Source: Microcoleus sp. FACHB-831 (GTDB taxonomy: Bacteria > Cyanobacteriota > Cyanobacteriia > Cyanobacteriales > FACHB-T130). From it: a DNA stretch of 64,000 nucleotides. This document shows, piece by piece, positions 9,109 through 17,789 of this stretch. Location of the stretch: NCBI RefSeq assembly GCF_014695585.1, contig NZ_JACJON010000077.1, positions 62,001 to 126,000 of the forward strand. Direction: 5' to 3'. Position 1 is the stretch's first letter. The number at the start of each line of letters is the position of its first letter. The notes under the pieces were generated by a model. It made no database searches and was not told the DNA's origin. It was given only the letters and a program-made list of their open reading frames with translations. The position numbers were made by a program, and so were the translations under genes.

Positions 9109-9177
9109 AGGCGAAAAGAGTGCAACTTAATAGAATATTCGGGCTAAACTTACAAGCAGAAATTTCTCTGTGAAATT

Positions 9178-10698
9178 ATGGAAACCCTTGCCTATATCCA
9201 TATTGCTCTGGCCTACGAGGAAGCTGTCGCACCGCAGGTGCGCCAAGGGTACGACGCCGAAACGCTTCCTGTGCTAGAGAATGTGAAACTTTTTGAGGGA
9301 GTTGTCTGGCGTAAGCTTTCTAGCCGCGCCTGGATGTATTTTCTATCAGTTGCTATCGCCTGGGGATTTCTGGGTATAGCCAGTAAGGCTCTAGCTCAAC
9401 TTAAACAAGGAAGTAGCGGCCCGGAGGTGACAGCCCTCCAGCAGCGTTTGCAGCAGCAGGGTTACTTGGGCGGGCGCATAACAGGCAATTTTGGTCCTGC
9501 AACCAGAGATGCCGTTATGGTATTCCAGAAAGATAAGGGGCTGACACCCAATGGCGTTGTAGGGTCGGAAACCCAGGCAGCTTTGCGGGGGAACCGAGTG
9601 AGGCGTCAAACGCAGGTTATCAGCCAACGTCGCCGCAACAACCAGCAGCAAAGTTATAGTGCTTCATCGACAAGAGGTTCCAGAAACGTCGAGCAGCAAA
9701 ACTATAACGCGGGGGCAACAAGACAGCCTACCGAAAATATTATGGCTCCGGGCGCTCGCGGTGCGGCTGTGACAACACTTCAGCAACGCTTGAGGGCGGC
9801 TGGCGTTTATGATGGCCCTACCAATGGGGTATTCGATGCCGCTACCGAAGCTGCTGTTAAGCAATTCCAGCAAGCTAATAACCTAACTGCTGATGGCTTG
9901 GTGGGGTCGCGAACCGAGGCGGCGTTACGGGGGAACCGAGCGAGGCGTCAAACGCAGGCTATCAGCCAACGTCGTACCAACAGCCAGCGGCAAGCCTACA
10001 ACACGGCAGCTACAAAACGTTCTAGAACCAGCGCTCGGCAAGAATCTAGCACGCCTACCCCCACACAACCTGCGGAAAACGTCTTGGGTCTAGGCGATCG
10101 CGGTGCGGCAGTTACAGCCCTTCAGGAACGCTTGAAAATGGCTGGTGTTTATAATGGCGCCACCACTGGGGTATTTGATGCAGATACAGAAGCGGCTGTC
10201 AAGCAGTTCCAGCAAGTTAATAAACTAGCTGCTGATGGTCTTGTGGGGCGGCAAACTATGGCGAAAATTGTAGCTATAGCCAAACCAACAACCCCAGCGG
10301 GACTGACAACCCCAGCGGGACTGACAACTCCAACGGGACTGAAGCCAGGCGACAAAGGCTCAGAAGTTGTCAACCTTCAGCAGCGGTTAAGGGATCTGGG
10401 ATATTTTAAGGGGCGGCTGAGTGGCGAGTTTGATGAAGATACTAAGAACGCGGTTATCGACTTCCAACAAGCTGAAAAATTACCCACTGATGGAGTTGCT
10501 GGACAGAAGACAGTTGTAGCCATAAACAAGGCAACCGATCGTTTTAGCGTTCTAGCTTTGCAAAAGCGCTTGCAAGAGAGGGGCTTTTATAGTGGCCCTA
10601 TAGATGGTGTTTTAAATGCACAAACCAAACAAGCGATCGCTACTGCCCAGCAAGCTTATGGCGTTAGTGCTGATGACATAATCAACGGACGCTACTAA
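9178..10698 (+). CDS. Peptidoglycan-binding protein 4 of 4 (five PGB domains)
   Basis: A 506-residue paralogue with the same start (METLAYIHIALAYE) and VWRKLSSRAW before the hydrophobic segment (~50-72). It then differs from the others: five PG_binding_1 units lie at roughly 77-138, 190-250, 303-362, 390-450 and 455-500, and the SPOR-like tail is missing. Units 1-2 and 2-3 are joined by similar Arg/Gln/Ser-rich linkers (RRQTQVISQRR / RRQTQAISQRR), evidence of internal duplication. An 18-base repeat (10291-10344) codes for TTPAGL twice and TTPTGL once. The many binding units suggest higher avidity for the wall. Confidence 0.85.
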   Translation: METLAYIHIALAYEEAVAPQVRQGYDAETLPVLENVKLFEGVVWRKLSSRAWMYFLSVAIAWGFLGIASKALAQLKQGSSGPEVTALQQRLQQQGYLGGRITGNFGPATRDAVMVFQKDKGLTPNGVVGSETQAALRGNRVRRQTQVISQRRRNNQQQSYSASSTRGSRNVEQQNYNAGATRQPTENIMAPGARGAAVTTLQQRLRAAGVYDGPTNGVFDAATEAAVKQFQQANNLTADGLVGSRTEAALRGNRARRQTQAISQRRTNSQRQAYNTAATKRSRTSARQESSTPTPTQPAENVLGLGDRGAAVTALQERLKMAGVYNGATTGVFDADTEAAVKQFQQVNKLAADGLVGRQTMAKIVAIAKPTTPAGLTTPAGLTTPTGLKPGDKGSEVVNLQQRLRDLGYFKGRLSGEFDEDTKNAVIDFQQAEKLPTDGVAGQKTVVAINKATDRFSVLALQKRLQERGFYSGPIDGVLNAQTKQAIATAQQAYGVSADDIINGRY

Positions 10699-10720
10699 AA
10701 GAAAGTAGAAATAAAAAGTT

Positions 10721-10756
10721 AAAAGGCAAAAGAAAAAATAAATTCTTTTGCCTTTT
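10721..10756. terminator. Bidirectional intrinsic terminator
   Basis: AAAAGGCAAAAGAA (10721-10734) pairs perfectly with TTCTTTTGCCTTTT (10743-10756) around an A-rich loop, with T-rich sequence on the plus-strand 3' side and A-rich sequence on the other. It lies between the convergent ends of the fourth peptidoglycan-binding gene and furA, so it can serve both. A near copy of the stem occurs at 53852-53889, again between convergent genes. Confidence 0.75.
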
Positions 10757-10774
10757 GCTTTTTTTAATTTTGAC

Positions 10775-11230
10775 TTACATAGGGCTGAGCGATCGCTGGC
10801 AAGATGGACACACAGCATGAATAGTCAGTTGGCAATCAAGCAGGTGGTAGCCTTCTTTTTTAGCAGTCCGCGTGCCAATTTTTAAAATAGAGTCGTTTTT
10901 GAATTCAATCGTCTTGTTACACCGCACGCAGATCAAATGGTCGTGATGATGGGGGTAAGGTTGATTGAGTTCGTAATGTTTATGTCCTTCCGCTAGTTCT
11001 AGTTCCCGCAAAATTCCCATACGGGCCATTAACTTTAGCGTTCGGTATATAGTGGACAGGCTGATACTCTCTCCTTCATCTTGCAGCAGATCGTAAAGGT
11101 CTTCAGCACTTAAATGCTGGCCTCTAGGGAGATGCTGAAAGACGTTCAGGATTGTCTCTCGCTGGGGAGTCAGACGCCAGCCGAGTTCGTTAAGTTCAGC
11201 CTTGAGTGAGCCTGCTGTGTAGAAAGACAT
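10775..11230 (-). CDS. furA: Ferric uptake regulator FurA
   Basis: A 151-residue Fur-family repressor. The N-terminal winged helix includes GWRLTPQRETIL and the recognition region SLSTIYRTLKLMARMGI. The dimerization part has the metal-site cluster PYPHHHDHLICVRCNKTIEF and a second Cys pair CPSC. From memory it is very close to the FurA of heterocystous cyanobacteria, rather than to Zur (FurB) or PerR (FurC). It would represses iron-uptake genes with Fe(II) as co-repressor. ATG at 11230 is preceded by a weak AAGG. The upstream gene is sigC on the same strand, 215 bases away. Confidence 0.88.
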   Translation of the reverse strand: MSFYTAGSLKAELNELGWRLTPQRETILNVFQHLPRGQHLSAEDLYDLLQDEGESISLSTIYRTLKLMARMGILRELELAEGHKHYELNQPYPHHHDHLICVRCNKTIEFKNDSILKIGTRTAKKEGYHLLDCQLTIHAVCPSCQRSLSPM

Positions 11231-11445
11231 ACTTACCTTCTCAAGGAATCCGCCCTATTGAGAAGGATAACGAATTGCCAGCAGATTTGCAACAATTTTA
11301 GCTTATTGAGAATAATAGTTAATAAGTAAATCTTAAGAATGCATGATTAATAAAGGCTAGTGAGTTAATAATGGCTAATAGGTAGTTGGAATATATCCTA
11401 ATAACTACCTATTAACCATTACTCTTTAGCAATTACCAATTACCT

Positions 11446-12696
11446 CTAGCTGAGGGATTCCAGATAATCCCGCACGCGATTGCGGCGCTTGGGTTGGCGC
11501 AACTTTTGCAAAGCTTTGGCTTCAATTTGACGGACTCGTTCGCGGGATAGATCTAAAGCGCGACCGATTTCTGCGAGGGAGTAAGGATGTCCATCTCCCA
11601 TCCCGAACCGCATCCTAATCACATCTCTTTCGCGGGTGGTGAGATCCGCAAGCAAATCCTGTAAATCGCGGTGTAATGCTTCTCGCATTAACACTTCTTC
11701 GGGAGAAACCTCTTCCGTCTCCAGCAAATCGCCTAATTCGGTATCTTTCTCTTTACCGACCTTAATTTCTAAAGAAACAGAACGAGGAACGCGCAGTAAG
11801 ACTTCGCGTACTTGAGGCGCGTCCATATCTAGCTCTTTGGCAATGTCCTCGATAGTCGCGGTGCGACCTTTTTCTTGAGAAATTTTGCGTTGAGCCTTTT
11901 TAATTTTGTTGAGTTTTTCGGTGATATGTACGGGCAACCTAATAGTGCGGCTTTGGGTAGCCAGCGCCCGCGTAATTCCCTGACGAATCCACCAGTATGC
12001 ATAGGTGCTAAACCTATAACCCTTGGTAGGGTCAAACTTCTCGACTGCCCGTTCTAGACCCAATGTGCCTTCTTGGATTAAATCGAGGAGTTCCAAGCCG
12101 CGATTTTGATACTTTTTGGCAACCGACACCACTAGGCGCAGGTTGGCTTTAATCATGTGTTCCTTAGCCTGCACCCCTTCAGCGTGAATGGTATCAAGTT
12201 CCTCAACAGTCAGATCGACTATTTCTGCCCAGCGACGCTTTCCGGCTGCTAAACTTGGTTTCAGTTCCGATACGGGAACGCCACCCGCAGTAGCCCAACG
12301 CTCTAAAGAAGGACGGTGGCCAAGTTGGGACGCTAGACGATCGCGTGACTCAATCAAGCGGACGTAGCGCTGAATTACTTCATCTGTGTCTCCGGCGACT
12401 TCAGCTCGGAGTTCCAGCAGGCGCATATAGCGCTGAACTTTTTGAGATTCTGAGACTTCTTCATCCCGCCTCAGCAAACGAACGCGGCCAATTTCTTGAA
12501 GGTATAAGCGCACCAGATCGGTGGTACGACGGTTAGCAGTTACTGACAAGTTAGTAGCATCGTCGGTACCTTCCATATCAAGGTCAACAAGCTCATCCAC
12601 CAGGGGTACCGCCTCATAGTGGCTCGACGGCTCAAAGCCGCTGGCTTCAACCTGAGCGTCGTATTCTGTTTCTGCGTAGAAAGGAGTGGCTGGCAT
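11446..12696 (-). CDS. sigC: Group 2 RNA polymerase sigma factor SigC
   Basis: A 416-residue sigma-70 factor. Region 1.2 is TTDLVRLYLQEIGRVRLL (near 57-75). Regions 2.1-2.4 run from HMIKANLRLVVSVAKKYQ to FSTYAYWWIRQGITRA (~178-243). Region 3 follows, and region 4.2 is the helix-turn-helix SLAEIGRALDLSRERVRQIE (~370-390). The spacer between 1.2 and 2 and the N-terminal extension differ from SigA and match the SigC type, including SQLGHRPSLERWA. SigC in model cyanobacteria responds to carbon, nitrogen and stationary-phase state. The start is the ATG at 12696; the Shine-Dalgarno is weak. Confidence 0.85.
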   Translation of the reverse strand: MPATPFYAETEYDAQVEASGFEPSSHYEAVPLVDELVDLDMEGTDDATNLSVTANRRTTDLVRLYLQEIGRVRLLRRDEEVSESQKVQRYMRLLELRAEVAGDTDEVIQRYVRLIESRDRLASQLGHRPSLERWATAGGVPVSELKPSLAAGKRRWAEIVDLTVEELDTIHAEGVQAKEHMIKANLRLVVSVAKKYQNRGLELLDLIQEGTLGLERAVEKFDPTKGYRFSTYAYWWIRQGITRALATQSRTIRLPVHITEKLNKIKKAQRKISQEKGRTATIEDIAKELDMDAPQVREVLLRVPRSVSLEIKVGKEKDTELGDLLETEEVSPEEVLMREALHRDLQDLLADLTTRERDVIRMRFGMGDGHPYSLAEIGRALDLSRERVRQIEAKALQKLRQPKRRNRVRDYLESLS

Positions 12697-13356
12697 AGTG
12701 ATCTCTCAATTGCGACCGGGGACTACAGGGTTGCTTTTTGTCAGTTGCTTGTTATTAACGTTCCCACCGTCAAGAAAAGGGCGATCGCGGCTTATTGTTT
12801 CGTTACTTTCGATAGCTAACAATCTGCATTGTCGGTGGGAGGGCAACGATCGCTTATACGGACACCCTGACGCGATCGTGCGTGCATACAAGATTCAACA
12901 TTGGCTAAAGCAGCGAACCTACCTTTAGTAGGATTCGTTTCTTACCAATGTTGGCTAGTATAATCACCTTTTAAAACCAAAGTAGTGACGTTGGTCAAGG
13001 CTTATGTTAATCTTCATCACCTCTAAGAGTGATTCCAGAAAATTTCCCTATTCAATAGAGAATATTTATTACAAGCTAGAAACGTTGCTGGCATTAGCAC
13101 GAGGCTGTATTTAACTCGCGGTTTATTATAGAAATTGCGATCGCGCCCATTCGCCTAAACTAATCGTCTGAGATGTTTCGCGAAGCTCAACATGACATTT
13201 CACGAACCAGGACAAATAGACTTGTGGTAAAAGTCGAAAAATTGTGGATGTCATTCACGCAAACGCAGTGTAGCAAAGCATCTCGTGAGATGTTTGGCTT
13301 CGCTCAACCTGACATTTCGAGCATTTTTGCAACAGGTTTAAGTAACGCTCTTAGTT
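12697..13356 (-). promoter_or_regulatory. sigC upstream region with nested inverted repeats and a dispersed direct repeat
   Basis: 660 bases with no credible gene. CCCACCG near 12764 pairs with CGGTGGG near 12835. Further out, CAACATTGG (12896-12904) pairs with CCAATGTTG (12945-12953) and encloses a second stem (CGAACCTAC / GTAGGATTCG), a compact cruciform-like element about 200 bases before the sigC start. At 13169-13202 and 13287-13318 there are two copies of a dispersed repeat (GAGATGTTT...GCTCAAC.TGACATTTC). The sigC promoter should lie here, but no single one can be chosen. Confidence 0.45.
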
Positions 13357-14310
13357 CTACTCCGGCTTTGTGTCTCGTAGCATTAATGCCTCAAATGCCT
13401 CTAGGGGGCTAACTTCTCCCTGAAGCAACCGATAAACTTGATAAGAGATCGGAACGTAAATATCCTGGCTTTGCGATCGCTGTATTAAAACTGGTGTGGT
13501 GTTGACGCCTTCGGCTGTTCCCTCAAGATTAGCAAGAACTTGTGCAAGCGTCTTACCCCCAGCTAGCTGATATCCCACCTGATAGTTACGGCTGAGGTTG
13601 CTGTTGCAGGTAGCTAGCAAGTCTCCCAGACCCGACAAACCATAGAAGGTTTCAGCCTTTGCACCCCAGCGATCGCCAATTCTAATAATTTCTGTTAAGC
13701 CACGAGTTAATAAAGCGGCTTTGGCGTTAGTCCCTAGATGCAAACCATCACACGCACCCGCAGCGATCGCCATGACGTTTTTTAGCGTCCCGCCCAATTC
13801 CACTCCCAGCGGGTCGCTATTAGTATATACCCGGAAATTCAGCGACGAAAACACTCTTTGCACCGCCACAGCCGCTTCGTTATCAATACTGGCGACAACG
13901 CTAGCCCCTGGTAATCCCTGTTGAAGTTCTTTAGCAAGATTAGGGCCAGATAGAACAACTATAGGATGCGTTGGGAACGCCGCTTGCCAAATTTGCGAGG
14001 GGGTGTCGGTAGTAACAGGGTCTAAACCTTTAGTCGCGGTTACGATAATTGCGTGAGGAGAAATTGCTCTGCTTATAGTCTCCACCACTGTTCTGACGCC
14101 GGACATTGAGACAGCAGATAGCACTATATCTGCTTTTTCCAGAACATCTTCCAGCCTTTGGGGACTGCGACGCGACCACAACTGCACATCCTGACCGTTC
14201 CTGGAGGCTAAGGTTGCTAGGGTACTACCCCAAGCACCACCGCCAATAATCGCTATGGATTTTGTTGGTTGTTCGTTGTTCATGGTTGATTGTTGCGAAC
14301 TATGAGCCAT
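13357..14310 (-). CDS. gpsA: Glycerol-3-phosphate dehydrogenase [NAD(P)+]
   Basis: GpsA reduces dihydroxyacetone phosphate to sn-glycerol-3-phosphate for lipid synthesis. The 317-residue product shows the dinucleotide fold (IAIIGGGAWGSTLA, ~18-31), VVLSGPNLAKEL, the catalytic-region GGTLKNVMAIAAGACDGL with the conserved Lys, TNAKAALLTRGLTEI, and GLSGLGDLLATC. The loop between the second and fourth strands is about 30 residues shorter than in E. coli, as in other cyanobacterial GpsA proteins. An internal ATG at 14283 (MNNEQPTK) is an equally plausible start, because the first nine codons come from repeat-like sequence. Confidence 0.92.
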   Translation of the reverse strand: MAHSSQQSTMNNEQPTKSIAIIGGGAWGSTLATLASRNGQDVQLWSRRSPQRLEDVLEKADIVLSAVSMSGVRTVVETISRAISPHAIIVTATKGLDPVTTDTPSQIWQAAFPTHPIVVLSGPNLAKELQQGLPGASVVASIDNEAAVAVQRVFSSLNFRVYTNSDPLGVELGGTLKNVMAIAAGACDGLHLGTNAKAALLTRGLTEIIRIGDRWGAKAETFYGLSGLGDLLATCNSNLSRNYQVGYQLAGGKTLAQVLANLEGTAEGVNTTPVLIQRSQSQDIYVPISYQVYRLLQGEVSPLEAFEALMLRDTKPE

Positions 14311-14333
14311 GAATAATGAACAATCGATTTATT

Positions 14334-14469
14334 AGACCTATTGCAAAAGTTGAAGTTAACCCCCCTTAATCCCCCCTTGGTAAGGGGGGAAAAACTTGAA
14401 ATCTTGCCCCCTCCCCTTAGTAAGGGGAGGGCTGGGGAGGGGTGATTCATGGATTTTTGCAAGAGGTCT
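14334..14469. mobile_element. 136-bp MITE-like element, copy 1
   Basis: The ends are inverted: AGACCTATTGCAAAAG on the left and TTTTTGCAAGAGGTCT on the right. The inside has two C/G hairpins: CCCCCCTTGGTAAGGGGGG, then CCCCTCCCCTTAGTAAGGGG. It has no ORF. Two more copies, at 23734-23860 and 24760-24895, share the whole sequence and, where complete, the same length. It is therefore a short, non-autonomous, structured element. Here it lies just upstream of gpsA, between gpsA and lipA. Confidence 0.7.
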
Positions 14470-14477
14470 CTTGATAA

Positions 14478-14615
14478 CTTCCAACTCAAAATTCAAAACT
14501 CAAAATTCAAAACTCCGACGCGATGAATCGCGTCTCTACAACTCAAAACTCAAAACTCAAAACTCAAAACTTAAAATTCCCAACTCAAAACTCAAAACTC
14601 AAAACTCAAAACTTT
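14478..14615. repeat. Tandem AACTCAAA low-complexity tract with a palindrome
   Basis: About 14 near-identical units of the form AACTCAAA or AATTCAAA run from 14483 to 14611. They are broken once by GACGCGAT-GA-ATCGCGTC (14517-14534), a perfect hairpin that is itself a dispersed repeat (a second copy is at 55105-55122). The tract ends at the lipA stop codon. It is slippage-prone spacer and likely varies in length between strains. Confidence 0.7.
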
Positions 14616-15509
14616 TTACCGGGGGTAGCGTTTCATTAATTCTCTTACTTGTTCTGCATGATAAGAGCTGCGGGTGAGGGGTGAGGCTACAACTTGCAAT
14701 AAGCCGATAGACTCGCCAAATTCTCTCCAAGCGTCAAACTGCGCTGGTGTTACAAAGTCTTTAACTTGCAAATGCTTTTGGCTGGGTTGGAGATATTGAC
14801 CGATGGTTAAAATATCGCAGTCTACGTCGCGCAAGTCTTGGATAGTTTGGCGAATTTCGGCGTCGGTTTCTCCGAGTCCTACCATGATGCCAGATTTGGT
14901 GTAGACGGAAGGAGCTAGGTCGCGGCTGCGGCGCAATACTTCAAGCGATCGCTCGTAATTTCCTTGAGGACGCACTCGCCGATAGAGGCTGGGGACGGTT
15001 TCTGTGTTGTGGTTCAGTACTTCTGGTCGGGCTTGCAAAATCCCCGCCAATGCGTCCCAATTGCCGCAAAGGTCTGGAATCAATACTTCAATGGTTGTAT
15101 CGGGCGAAATGGCGCGTATAGCTTCGATACAGCTAACAAATTGAGACGCACCCCCATCCGGCAAATCGTCGCGATTTACCGAAGTAATGACGACATGGTT
15201 TAAACGCAGTCGGCGGACAGCTTCGGCCAAGCGGGTTGGTTCCGTCGGGTCTAGCGGTTGGGGTTTTTTCTCAAAATCTATATCGCAGTAGGGACAAGCT
15301 CGCGTGCAGGCTGGCCCCATAATCAGGAAAGTGGCAGTTCCGGCATTGAAGCACTCACCGATGTTAGGGCAAGATGCTTCCTCGCAGACGGTATTTAGGG
15401 ACAAATCCCGGAGAATTTCTTTAACATTGCCGACGCGCTCCCACTGAGGGGCTTTTACTCGCAGCCAATCTGGTTTAACAGCCACAACCGCTTTTCCCAC
15501 TGAAGTCAT
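14616..15509 (-). CDS. lipA: Lipoyl synthase
   Basis: LipA is a radical-SAM enzyme that inserts two sulfur atoms into octanoyl chains on the E2 and GcvH proteins. The 297-residue product has both iron-sulfur motifs: the auxiliary-cluster Cys set C(x)4C(x)5C ([13 protein letters not shown], ~38-50) and the radical-SAM CxxxCxxC (CTRACPYC, ~66-73). [18 protein letters not shown] and the C-terminal RSSYHA are also typical. ATG at 15509. The neighbour upstream is tRNA-Pro on the opposite strand, 110 bases away. Confidence 0.95.
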   Translation of the reverse strand: MTSVGKAVVAVKPDWLRVKAPQWERVGNVKEILRDLSLNTVCEEASCPNIGECFNAGTATFLIMGPACTRACPYCDIDFEKKPQPLDPTEPTRLAEAVRRLRLNHVVITSVNRDDLPDGGASQFVSCIEAIRAISPDTTIEVLIPDLCGNWDALAGILQARPEVLNHNTETVPSLYRRVRPQGNYERSLEVLRRSRDLAPSVYTKSGIMVGLGETDAEIRQTIQDLRDVDCDILTIGQYLQPSQKHLQVKDFVTPAQFDAWREFGESIGLLQVVASPLTRSSYHAEQVRELMKRYPR

Positions 15510-15618
15510 ACAGAGTTATATGGTATCAAGCAAAAGGTAATTTGGGTCAATTTTTATCGCGCGGTGTTGGTAATTTGCTGTTGACGTGATATTCTTGATT
15601 AATAGTGCCGTATGGCAT

Positions 15619-15692
15619 CGGGATGTAGCGCAGCTTGGTAGCGCACCTCGTTCGGGACGAGGGGGTCGCAGGTTCAAATCCTGTCATCCCGA
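15619..15692 (+). tRNA. tRNA-Pro (anticodon CGG)
   Basis: A 74-base cloverleaf. The acceptor arms CGGGATG (15619-15625) and CATCCCG (15685-15691) pair fully, with discriminator A at 15692. The D arm is GCGCAGCTTGGTAGCGC. The anticodon stem CCTCG/CGAGG holds the loop TTCGGGA, giving the anticodon CGG. The T arm has GGTTCAAATC. CCA is not encoded. The restriction island begins about 450 bases downstream, but no copy of the tRNA 3' end was seen at the far side. Confidence 0.95.
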
Positions 15693-15793
15693 TTTTTATT
15701 GTAGAATTTGCAAAACTCGCGCAAGGGCTGGTTAAACCGGACGGCGCCGGGTGAGTATTGGCTTGGCTAACAGGAATGAAGAGGAGGTAGAAA

Positions 15794-16039
15794 ATGGCGC
15801 GAGAAGTTACTGATGCTGAGGGAATTACTTGGTCTTGCATTCAGGCTTATGCGGGGCTTTCGGATGGGGGGGAGAACCAGGAGGCGGCTAAGGTAAAGGG
15901 CGAGAAAGATAGTTACTGGGTTGTTTGTACTCCCTCTGGCGGTGCGAAGTCGGTGCGGCTGGAATTGCAAGGGGAATGGGAATCGTCTTATTCTGATGAG
16001 GCGTTGCTTGAGCAGATTGAAGCGCAGCTAAAGGCTTGA
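15794..16039 (+). CDS. Small conserved protein of unknown function
   Basis: An 81-residue acidic protein starting MAREVTDAEGITWSCIQAYAGL. GAGGAGG lies eight bases before the ATG, a strong ribosome binding site that supports translation. It is predicted to be soluble, with alternating strands (YWVVCTPSGGAKSVRLEL) and a C-terminal helix. Similar short proteins exist in other cyanobacteria to the best of my recollection, but no function is known. It is transcribed in the direction of the tRNA and opposite to the restriction island. Confidence 0.6.
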   Translation: MAREVTDAEGITWSCIQAYAGLSDGGENQEAAKVKGEKDSYWVVCTPSGGAKSVRLELQGEWESSYSDEALLEQIEAQLKA

Positions 16040-16143
16040 GGTTATTGGGTAGCAGGGTAATTATAAGGTTCGGCTGCGGTGCTGAATGTTGGGTTGTTCT
16101 GGGTTGTGATGAATAGGGGTGATTTTTTAAGTTAGCTGCGCGG

Positions 16144-17688
16144 TTACTCGAATCCTGGAAAGCTCAATTGTTTTGGTTCGGGTTCGGGTTTTGCTTTGCG
16201 GCTTTTATTTTCAGTTTTACTTTTTGCTTTTTTGTTTGTATCCAGTTTCTCGCGTTCGGCGCGGATGCGTTCTAAGAGGACTGAGGCGGTTTCGTCGTTG
16301 GGGTCTTGGGGAACCAGTTCGCCTCTGAATGCTTTGGCGAGAATGGATTGATCGAGTTGAGCTAGGTAGGCTTTTGACTCTTGGTATTGTTGCTTAATAC
16401 AGTCAGCAGTTTTAAGGAGAGCTTCTACTCGGCGAACAAGCTCTTGTTGCTCTAAATACGGTGGTAACGGTATCTGTAAGGCTCTAACATCTCCGATATT
16501 GATTCCTCGAACTGCAACTCCTTTAATCGCCTTTTGCATCCTCTCTTGAGTTGCTTTAGCTTTAAGAAACCAAAAAACATAGTCAGAAAACACGTCTGTT
16601 TGAATACTTAATCTGGCAGAATCTTGGGTAATATTAGCTCCATTCAATAGAGGCGGAATTTTACATAAACGACCAACAGTTCCTCGGATAGAAAGTAGTA
16701 AATCTCCTGTTTTTAATCGAGACCTTGCATACTGCACATCTATTTCAAAGGAAGTTTTTCTAATGGTTTCTGGATTAAGCTGGTCATTTGGAAAATCCGC
16801 AACTCGAATATAAGGTACACCATCATGTACCTCAAAACCAGGTTTTAAAATTCCATAAGTGATAGGGCGACCCGGTTCACAAATATCCTTTAATTCTGCT
16901 ATCTTCCACGTTTTAGGAAATGCCTCGGAAGTTAAATTATGAACACCATCTGTAGGTGGAGCTGCATTTCCTCGTTTATGTCCACCTGCCAATTCATGTG
17001 CTTTCAAGATTTTGTGTAACAAACTGCTTGCAGGTTCAACATCGGGGTTTTTCTCTCGCCAGTCGGCGGTAAGATCGCCACGAAAAGCGGCAGCGAGGAC
17101 AGATTGGCGGAACTGGTCTAAGAGGGGCGCGATCGCCTCAAGTTCCTCCTTCACCCCCTGGCTCCGAGCCTTCAACGCCTCAATCTTGCCAACTATGCGG
17201 CGTTGTTCGTTGAGGGGCGGTAAGGAGATTTCAAACTCCGAAACTTGCTTTAGATTTAAATTTTGCAGTCCAACACCACGACGCTGCTCTCGAATCCTAG
17301 CTTCAAGTAAATGGGATGATAAAAAATGAGCAATATACTCAGGCAATATTGGTTTTACGAGGCGAATAATAGATACAGCTTGATTAGTATTAGCTGGCAA
17401 GTCATTCTGATGAACAATCCCAATTCTTCCGAGAGTTCCTGCAATTGAAAATAAGATGTCATCTTCTTGCAAACGTGAGCGTGCTAAAGCTTCATCAGCA
17501 TCTGGGTCAATATAGGTACATAGCGCATGATTTATACGCTGATCTGAGATACTTTCAACTTTTACAAACAGAATACCTTTGTCAGTAAAGTTAAAGCCCA
17601 ATGATGTAGGAGTTGTACCTTTTGTAATCCGATATGATAGTTCTCCGAGTGGTACTCGACACCAACCAGGAATATTTTTCTTAATCAA
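16144..17688 (-). CDS. hsdS: Type I restriction-modification specificity subunit
   Basis: HsdS recognises the bipartite DNA target for the HsdM/HsdR complex. The 514-residue product has two target-recognition domains (~1-150 and ~245-400). The first ends with FEISLPPLNEQRRIVGKIEAL and the second with LQIPLPPYLEQQELVRRVEAL, the conserved region-boundary motif before each long spacer helix. The C-terminal tail is Lys-rich. The start is TTG at 17688 with GAGGAAG just upstream. That TTG overlaps the stop of a relic hsdM tail (TTGA), so the original hsdM-hsdS coupling is still visible. Confidence 0.93.
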   Translation of the reverse strand: MIKKNIPGWCRVPLGELSYRITKGTTPTSLGFNFTDKGILFVKVESISDQRINHALCTYIDPDADEALARSRLQEDDILFSIAGTLGRIGIVHQNDLPANTNQAVSIIRLVKPILPEYIAHFLSSHLLEARIREQRRGVGLQNLNLKQVSEFEISLPPLNEQRRIVGKIEALKARSQGVKEELEAIAPLLDQFRQSVLAAAFRGDLTADWREKNPDVEPASSLLHKILKAHELAGGHKRGNAAPPTDGVHNLTSEAFPKTWKIAELKDICEPGRPITYGILKPGFEVHDGVPYIRVADFPNDQLNPETIRKTSFEIDVQYARSRLKTGDLLLSIRGTVGRLCKIPPLLNGANITQDSARLSIQTDVFSDYVFWFLKAKATQERMQKAIKGVAVRGINIGDVRALQIPLPPYLEQQELVRRVEALLKTADCIKQQYQESKAYLAQLDQSILAKAFRGELVPQDPNDETASVLLERIRAEREKLDTNKKAKSKTENKSRKAKPEPEPKQLSFPGFE

Positions 17689-17789
17689 CCTACTTCCTCA
17701 CTATCCAACAACTCTGACAGCGCCTCCATTTTTTCCATCGCCGCCTGCAACCTCACTAGAATTAAGAGCCGCAATTTCAGAAGGCGCTC
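17685..17789 (-). pseudogene. Relic of hsdM 3' end (relic 3, next to hsdS)
   Basis: Read on the minus strand, this piece encodes PSEIAA, a one-base frame slip, then VRLQAAMEKMEALSELLDSE and a TGA that overlaps the TTG start of hsdS. It matches the C-terminus of intact HsdM (IMVRLQTAMEEMTELMVLLDE). It follows the VapC stop codon directly. Nothing upstream could express it as a gene. The coupling at its end shows it was the true hsdM end before other genes were inserted. Confidence 0.75.
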
